From Eledone cirrhosa (Eukaryota > Mollusca > Cephalopoda > Octopoda > Eledonidae), in NCBI GenBank assembly GCA_964016885.1, contig OZ024742.1, positions 3,432,275-3,496,274 on the forward strand: a DNA stretch of 64,000 nucleotides. Direction: 5' to 3'. The translations under genes and the position numbers were made by a program. Below, piece after piece: positions 57,842-64,000 of this stretch. Below the pieces are notes generated by a model. That model searched no databases and was not told the DNA's origin. It was given only the letters and a program-made list of their open reading frames with translations. Every line of letters begins with the position of its first letter. Within the stretch, counting starts at the first letter, position 1.

Positions 57842-58411
57842 AAACTGTGATTTTGTGCTTGTCTGTAATGTAATACAGCCCAAACGGGGCATGATGGGAA
57901 AATAGATTGAAAGGGAAGTTCACCCAAATGGAATAAAATAAGTGTCACGTAAATGGGGGTTTTTCCTAGTACCTTCATAAATAGAGAGAGAGAAAGCGAA
58001 AGATAGAGAGAAAGAGACAGTGGTTGTGAGAGAGTAGATTCAAAGAGAGAAATAGGGAGGGGAACAGAGAAGGAAAATGGAAGCGAGAGTTGCTGAATGT
58101 GATATCACACACACGCAGACACACACACACACACATACATACACACACGCGCGCGCACACGCACACATACACACACACATATATTAGGGTGGCACGTAGC
58201 AATAACTAATTTGAAAATTCCTCAAATAACATGAAAAACTTACGAAATATTACGTTTTCTTAATAAAGCACACAACTTCTATAAGAGAAACGTATTTTTA
58301 TTTACAATAATTTCTATAGAATCAAAAATATAATGTGAACACTGAACACTGAATATTTAACATTATTTTTGCATAAGATTGCACAATGTGCATAAGATTG
58401 CATAATGTGCG
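57842..58411. other. Unique DNA with (CA)n, no gene
   Basis: Possible Helentron-like start at 57,842-57,870, GA-rich sequence around 57,980-58,060, and (CA)n with CGCGCG at 58,105-58,180. AT-rich unique DNA extends to the SINE at 58,412. Confidence 0.55.
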
Positions 58412-58600
58412 GTGGATTGGCAGTATCGGTAGAGGGTCGGACGCCCTGCTTTGACGCATAGAGTTACGGCCCTTTCCATTCTGAGTTCAAATCCGACCAA
58501 TGTTAACTTTGTCTTTCATCCTTACGGGGTTGATAAAATAAAGTAACAGTAATCGACTGGGTAATTGCTGGCCTTGTGGCAAAAGTAGAAACAATTATTT
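58412..58600 (+). mobile_element. tRNA-derived SINE
   Basis: GGCAGTATCGGTAGAGGGTC head, GAGTTCAAATCCGACC B box, CATCCTTACGGGGTTGATAA body, and GCTGGCCTTGTGGCAAAAGT with an ATT-rich tail. The tail supplies the TAA that ends the minus-strand candidate exon at 58,595. Confidence 0.88.
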
Positions 58601-58895
58601 TTTCATAAGAGAGGATTTAGTGGCAGTTGGGTGTGTTTTACGGGTTTTGGTAATGATCTGTAAAACAAATTGTTTCTCAGTTTCATCTTTTAGGAGAATG
58701 TTATTGTGATCCTGAATGAGTTTGACATCTCTTTCATCATTCATAACAACTGTCTTCTCATGTTTTTCAAGACCAATTTTGTAATCAGGACCATCCTTCC
58801 ATGTTGAAGGGTCTTGTTGAGGAAATCGGTGCTGATAGAAAATCTCGTGAAGAATGTTTTTGTACCAGGAGTTACAAAAGACGAAAACTCGATGT
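58595..58895 (-). CDS. Candidate host exon or retained coding fragment, 99 codons
   Basis: The minus strand has a pyrimidine-rich tract and AG (CTTTTTTTCCTTTACAG) ending at 58,896, a good 3' splice site. From 58,894 a frame of 99 codons is open to a TAA at 58,595-58,597. Its content looks like a protein rather than a repeat: NSWYKNILHEIFYQHRFPQQ, DPSTWKDGPDYKIGLEKHEK, VVMNDERDVKLIQDHNN, then a basic Thr/Lys-rich end. The stop lies in the 3' tail of the adjoining SINE, so the native end may have been replaced. I do not recognise a family. It could be a terminal exon, a pseudogene exon or part of an unknown transposon. Confidence 0.4.
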
Positions 58896-58989
58896 CTGTA
58901 AAGGAAAAAAAGTCATTTTGGTGGAGAATGTACCTGTTCAGTTGAATTTTTTTCTGCTTCCTTTCCACCTTTATCTGCTTCCAGCATAA

Positions 58990-59288
58990 CTTGAGAAATA
59001 TTTGCCTTAACCTCTCCTTGTTCTCCTTTTCTCATTGCTCACCTTTTCTCATTGAGCTCCTTGCTCTCCTTTTATCCCTGTTCTCCTCGCTCTCTTTTTC
59101 TCACTGCTCTCCTTTTCTCCTTCCTCTCCTGTTCTCCTGCTCTCCTTGCTCTCCTTTTCTCCTTGCTCTCCCTTTTCCCTTGTATCTATGTACTTGTTTG
59201 TATACAAATATAACGAGAAAAGAGGAGGAAGTAGAGTATACATATATACTTATCATATATATGTATATATGTGTATATATATATATAT
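58990..59288. repeat. CT-rich imperfect tandem tract and (TA)n
   Basis: CTCCTTGCTCTCCTTTTCTC-type units are repeated irregularly at 59,025-59,175; (TA)n-like sequence lies at 59,235-59,288. No gene. Confidence 0.8.
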
Positions 59289-59985
59289 TAGAATCGGTGC
59301 TCTGAAATAGCGATATATATATGAATGTATATATAGTGTAATTGGTAATACACTGTATGCTTAATTAAAAGCATTTTGAAGACTTTACGCTATTATTTTA
59401 AAGTAGTGACTATGTAACTTCTATTTTCAGCAAACAAGGGGAGATAATCTGACAGAGCTCTGTTTCGTACTGTTGGTACTTATCAAAGCCGAGCAGTCCT
59501 CCTGTTTGGTGAAAATCATGAATGTTGGATTCTTATAGAATTCCAGTAATAATCAGGAACTGATTATACAGAGCGGTTGCTAGTCCAGCAGAAATTGAAA
59601 ATTAGAATTGGTGCTCTGAAATAGCGATATATATATGAATGTATGTATAGTGTATTTTGTACTGTATACTTAATTGAAAGCATTTTGAAGACCTTACGCT
59701 ATTGTTTTAAAGTAATGACTATGTCACTTACTTCTATTTTCAGCAAACAAGGGGAGATAAGCTGACAGACCTCTGTTTCGTACTGTTGCTACTTATCAAA
59801 GCTTAGCACTCCTCCTGTTTGCTGAAAATTATGGATGTTGGATTCTTATAGAATTCCAGTAATAATCAGGAACTGATTATACAGAGCGGTTACATTTTGA
59901 AGTCACTACTTTAAAACAATAGCGTAAGGTCTTCAAAATGCTTTTAATTAAGCATACAGTGTATTGCAAAATACACTATATAGAG
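59289..59985. repeat. 313-bp direct duplication followed by an inverted partial copy
   Basis: 59,289-59,601 and 59,602-59,889 are direct copies (GGTGCTCTGAAATAGCGATA). 59,890-59,985 is the reverse complement of an early part of the unit (ACACTGTATGCTTAATTAAA). Each unit also has internal inverse motifs ATTTTCAGCAAACAAGG and CCTGTTTGCTGAAAAT. No coding potential is visible. Confidence 0.85.
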
Positions 59986-60006
59986 ATATGTCCATATACG
60001 TATGTC

Positions 60007-60071
<65 letters not shown>

Positions 60072-60258
60072 TAAACATTGATGCAATTCAATTCAATTTG
60101 GATTGCCTCGGAAACATAACCTTATTATGTAACAAGCTGTCTGACGATGTCGCGAAACTGGCACACAGAACAGTGTGGCCACTTTCGCCATTGAAATATA
60201 TATCACAGCATTATTATTAAAGAACTTGAACATCTGAAACTACTTCGCTTTTCTTTAT

Positions 60259-60300
<42 letters not shown>
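59986..60300. repeat. Unique insert between two (TA)n tracts
   Basis: (TA)n at 60,008-60,068 and 60,262-60,300 flank about 195 bp with CTGTCTGACGATGTCGCGAA. It could be the remnant of another (TA)n-targeted repeat. No gene is recognised. Confidence 0.7.
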
Positions 60301-60307
<7 letters not shown>

Positions 60308-60462
60308 ATGCTTTTGGAGGGTCATGTTGCCAATAAGAAAGACACGCACCAGTTGCTTTCACTTCAATTTATTATAAATTTAATTTATAATAAATTGAAG
60401 TGAAAGCAACTGATGCGTGTCTTTCTTATTGGCAACATGATCCTCCAAAAGCATAACAATAT
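60301..60462. repeat. 162-bp near-perfect palindrome in (TA)n
   Basis: Arms of about 80 bp meet near 60,381 with almost no spacer (outer ends TATTGTTATGCTTTTGGAGG and CCTCCAAAAGCATAACAATA). Only two or three mismatches are visible, such as GGGTCATG against CATGATCC. Confidence 0.92.
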
Positions 60463-60860
<398 letters not shown>

Positions 60861-60869
<9 letters not shown>

Positions 60870-61242
60870 AGGAATTCCAACTTTGTCTGATTTACTCGTT
60901 TTATTTACAATCCTTTAAAATTTATAATGATATTAGAATGAAATAGTATGGTAGAATATTAAATGTAAGTGTTAATTGAAGTACTTTCATGCTTTCGCAA
61001 TCTTCAGGTTCATATTCTGTGGTGACAGTCAAGTTCGCAATTTTCAACTGTTGAAAATTGGGAACTTGACTGTCAACACAAAATATGAACCTGAAGATTG
61101 CGAAAGCATGAAAGTACTTGTTCAATTAACACTTAACATTTAATATTCTACCATACTATTTCATTCTAATATCATTATAAATGTTAAAGGATTGTAAATA
61201 AAGCGAGTAAATCAGACAAAGTTGGAATTCCTTTTATTAATA
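60861..61242. repeat. 382-bp near-perfect palindrome in (TA)n
   Basis: Arms of about 190 bp meet at about 61,049 (TTTTCAACTGTTGAAAA) with no spacer. The outer ends are ATTAATAAAAGGAATTCCAA and its inverse. Differences are a handful of substitutions and two small indels. No ORF; minus-strand frames here are chance. (TA)n on the left and (TC)n/(TA)n on the right. Confidence 0.94.
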
Positions 61243-61481
<239 letters not shown>

Positions 61482-63120
61482 GGATACCAAGTCAGATTAA
61501 TTGCACCATCTAAATCTGACCTGGGCAGACTTAGCAAAAATATTCTAGATAGAATAATACAATAAATTAAGAATTTACCTAATTTATCTTACTTAAAATT
61601 ATGGAAAGGGACTAGTGAGGTTATCGGTTGGTTTAAAGAAATTAAATATAACTATAATAATAAGTTTATTCAGTTGGATATTGCTAACTACTACTCATCT
61701 ATCACTCCTAATCTACTGAATAAGGCACTAACTTACGCATTTAAACATACAGACCTAACTAGCAATGAAATGCACATTATATTATCGGCAAGAAAAACAT
61801 TAATAGAATTTAATAACCAACTCTGGACTAGGGCAGATAGAAATAATAATTTCGACATAACTATGGGATCTTCAGACTCAGCTCAGGTAACGGACCTTGT
61901 GGGCCTTTTTATGATTAATTCTCTACATAGAAAAATACCAGGGGTAACTGGAGGATTATATCGTGACGACATGCTTTTTCTTATAGAAAATAATAGCTGT
62001 GAACTAAATAGAATAAGAAAACAAATTATACAATTTTTTAATTACCTTAATCTAAAAGTAGAAATAGAGAATAACCATAAAATAGTCAATTTTCTAGATG
62101 TAACACTAAATCTAAACACATGTCTTCATTATCCATTTCACAAACTAAATGATAACTTAAATTATGTCAATTTTAACTCTAATCACCCCAGATCCGTTAA
62201 AAATACTATAGTGAACTCGGTTCAAGAACGAATCTCAAGAATTTCATCTAATAAGAATATATTTTATGAAAAAGCGCATTATTACAACGAAGCGTTAGGT
62301 AGAGCTGGGTATAGAAATAAAATTAAATACATCGATAATAATAATAATATACAAAATAACCAAAATAATAAAAACTTTAATTATGGTAACAATTTCAACA
62401 ACTATAATAGAAAATATTACAATAACTTCAAAAGCCGAAAAAGAAATAGAACTAGGAATATATTATGGTTCGCTCCTCCTTTCTCACTAAATATTAAAAC
62501 CCCTATTGCTAAACTATTCTTTAAAGCTCTTGACAAACGATTCCCTAGAACACATAAATATTACTCAATTTTTAATAGACATACTATAAAATTAACTTAC
62601 TCTTCCACCAAAAATTTAGCGCAAAATATTAATAGAATTAATAATAGAAATTTAAAACCTAACCAAAATACCAATAATAATCCAAGCAATATTCAATCGA
62701 ATAACTGTAACTGTAGAAATAAATCAAACTGTCCGTTAAATAACAACTGCTTAGCTAAAAATCTAGTTTATAATTGTAATGTTAAAACTAATTTAAATTC
62801 ATTTAACTATGTCGGTTCTACCTCTACAGAATTTAAATCCCGCTTCAATAATCATAAAAATTCTTTTACAGATCCAAACAAAAAATCTTCAACTTCGCTA
62901 TCTAGCCTATTATGGGACCTAAAACGAGATAATGTTGAATATTCGTTGATTTGGAATATTATTTCATAAGCTACTCCTTTTAATTCCTCTTCTGAAAATT
63001 GTGATCTTTGTATAGAGGAAATATTTTTATATTAAAGACCAAAAATTCCCTTAATTTAAGAAATAATTTATTCAGTTGCTGCAGACATAGATTGAACTCA
63101 ACGTTTAAATATAAATATAA
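61482..63120 (+). pseudogene. RT/GIY-YIG polyprotein, third copy, 5'-truncated
   Basis: Homology to element A starts abruptly at VRLIAPSKSDLGRLSKNILD. Motif A is FIQLDIANYYSSI, motif B MGSSDSAQVTDLVGL, motif C GLYRDDMLFLI, then NFLDVTLNLN. The frame is open from 61,674 to 62,969. An Asn-rich linker leads to the Cys cluster NCNCRNKSNCPLNNNC, then VYNCNV and FNYVGST (GIY and YIG positions), and FKSRFNNHKNSF. After a TAA at 62,967-62,969 the frame continues with NCDLCIEE. A later frame gives CCRHRLNSTFKYK to about 63,120. There is also a TAA at 61,563. RT catalytic residues are intact. It is divergent and AT-rich relative to copies A and B, so a separate subfamily. No inverted arms were found. 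Confidence 0.8.
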
Positions 63121-63419
63121 ATTTAAAATGTAGTTTAATTAATTAAATAATTTAGTTAATATAAGAAACCTGTCGATAAATCATTAGATTCCTTCACCTT
63201 TTTCGTTTCCTTTGGTTAAGTACCCAAGTATAAATTTTCTTCATAAATATAATTATAAATATAATAAACTATTCTAGAAAAGTTTATCCTTTCAATATCT
63301 GGAATAAAATATACGTAAGATAAATTTCTATACTAGACATATTATTTTAGCTTTGATTCATTTTATTTATATTTTTTTATTAGATTCATATTTTTTATTA
63401 GATTCATTTTTTTTATTAT
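63121..63419. repeat. AT-rich DNA with left copy of a direct repeat
   Basis: 63,279-63,350 (AAATATACGTAAGATAAATT and TTCTATACTAGACATATTA) is repeated with changes at 63,855-63,945 beyond the T-rich array. No gene. Confidence 0.75.
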
Positions 63420-63778
63420 TCATTTTATTTTTATTTTTTATTTTATATTTTTTATTTTTTATTTTTTATTTTTTATTTTTTATTTTTTATTTTTTATTTT
63501 TTATTTTTTATTTTTTATTTTTTATTTTTTATTTATTTTTTATCTTTTATTTTTTATTTTTTATTTTTTATTTTTTATTTTTTATTTTTTATTTTTTATT
63601 TATTTTTTATTTTTTATTTTTTATTTTTTATTTTTTTTTTTTTATTTTTTATTTTTTATTTTTTATTTTTTATTTTTTATTTTTTATTTTTTATTTTTTA
63701 TTTTTTTTTTTTATTTTATTTTTTTTTTTTTTAATTTTTTTTTTTTTATTTTTTTTTTTTTATTTTTTTTTTTTTATT
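63420..63778. repeat. (ATTTTTT)n heptamer array
   Basis: About 360 bp of TATTTTTTATTTTTT units with loss of A towards the right end. The Phe/Tyr/Leu-rich open frame here is a translation of the array. Confidence 0.95.
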
Positions 63779-64000
63779 AGATTTGTTTGTATTCTGAGAG
63801 CTCATAATTGTTATTAGATTTATTTATTAAATTCTGTTTAGCTTCTCATAATTTTCAAAAGTTTGTCCTCTCAATGTCTTGATTAAAATATACGTAATAT
63901 AAATTTCTATGCTAAATATATTAAACATATTATTTTAACTTGAAATATTCTATAGTATTTTGGGATATTTTATTATTTTGATGTTTGTAGAATTCGTTTG
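63779..64000. repeat. AT-rich DNA with right copy of the direct repeat
   Basis: 63,855-63,945 (AAATATACGTAATATAAATT) matches 63,279-63,350. No gene is visible to the window end. Confidence 0.75.

Noticed and set aside
63353..63817. Phe/Tyr/Leu-rich 154-codon frame resembling a membrane protein
   Set aside because: Produced by the (ATTTTTT)n array; the hydrophobicity comes from T-rich codons.

Overview
The window looks like intergenic or intronic DNA from a mollusc, most probably a cephalopod and perhaps an octopus. The main evidence is at least nine copies of a tRNA-derived SINE whose body (GAGTTCAAATCCCGCC, then CTTTGCCTTTCATCCTTACG, then GTCGATAAAATAAAGTACCA) I recognise from octopus and squid genomes. 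Long (TA)n, (TG)n and (TATC)n tracts and several invertebrate retroelement classes fit this. I found no intact host gene. The only host-like coding candidate is a 99-codon open stretch with a good splice acceptor at 58,595-58,895 (minus).

Layout. 326-4,870: a retroelement with long inverted terminal arms, encoding a reverse transcriptase (RT) followed by a GIY-YIG-like endonuclease. 4,912-5,935: an interrupted palindrome. 6,265-12,752: a Penelope-like element (PLE) on the minus strand, between two 1.4 kb direct repeats. 12,950-22,290: SINEs, microsatellites, a 27-bp minisatellite grown from a SINE end (18,531-19,525), a (TA)n-embedded hairpin, and a Helentron-like element (20,443-21,352). 23,374-26,706: a second inverted-arm element lacking its RT core. 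27,022-29,400: a 2.4 kb Helentron-like element with a GC-rich 172-bp tandem array. 29,727-39,079: a Tx1-type LINE (minus) split by an RTE-like LINE (plus). 39,080-44,052: truncated Tx1 copies, two fragments of LINEs with a restriction-like endonuclease, and a GIY-YIG remnant. 45,330-46,735: a CT-rich minisatellite. 46,735-57,841: two head-to-tail Tx1 elements on the plus strand, the second with a 16-bp target-site duplication. 58,412-61,242: a SINE, the candidate exon and three strongly palindromic repeats inside (TA)n. 61,482-63,120: a third RT/GIY-YIG element, 5'-truncated. 63,420-63,778: a T-rich heptamer array.

The coding regions are almost all decayed retroelement proteins: RTs for target-primed synthesis, GIY-YIG, APE-like or restriction-like nucleases for target cutting, and zinc-knuckle ORF1 proteins. 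SINEs and Helentron-like copies lack their own enzymes and must depend on elements elsewhere.

The most unusual pattern is that inverted-arm elements and palindromes repeatedly sit inside (TA)n tracts. In the two inverted-arm RT/GIY-YIG copies, a 165-bp one-sided tail lies on the same genomic side while the RT points opposite ways, as if the interior can flip between its arms.
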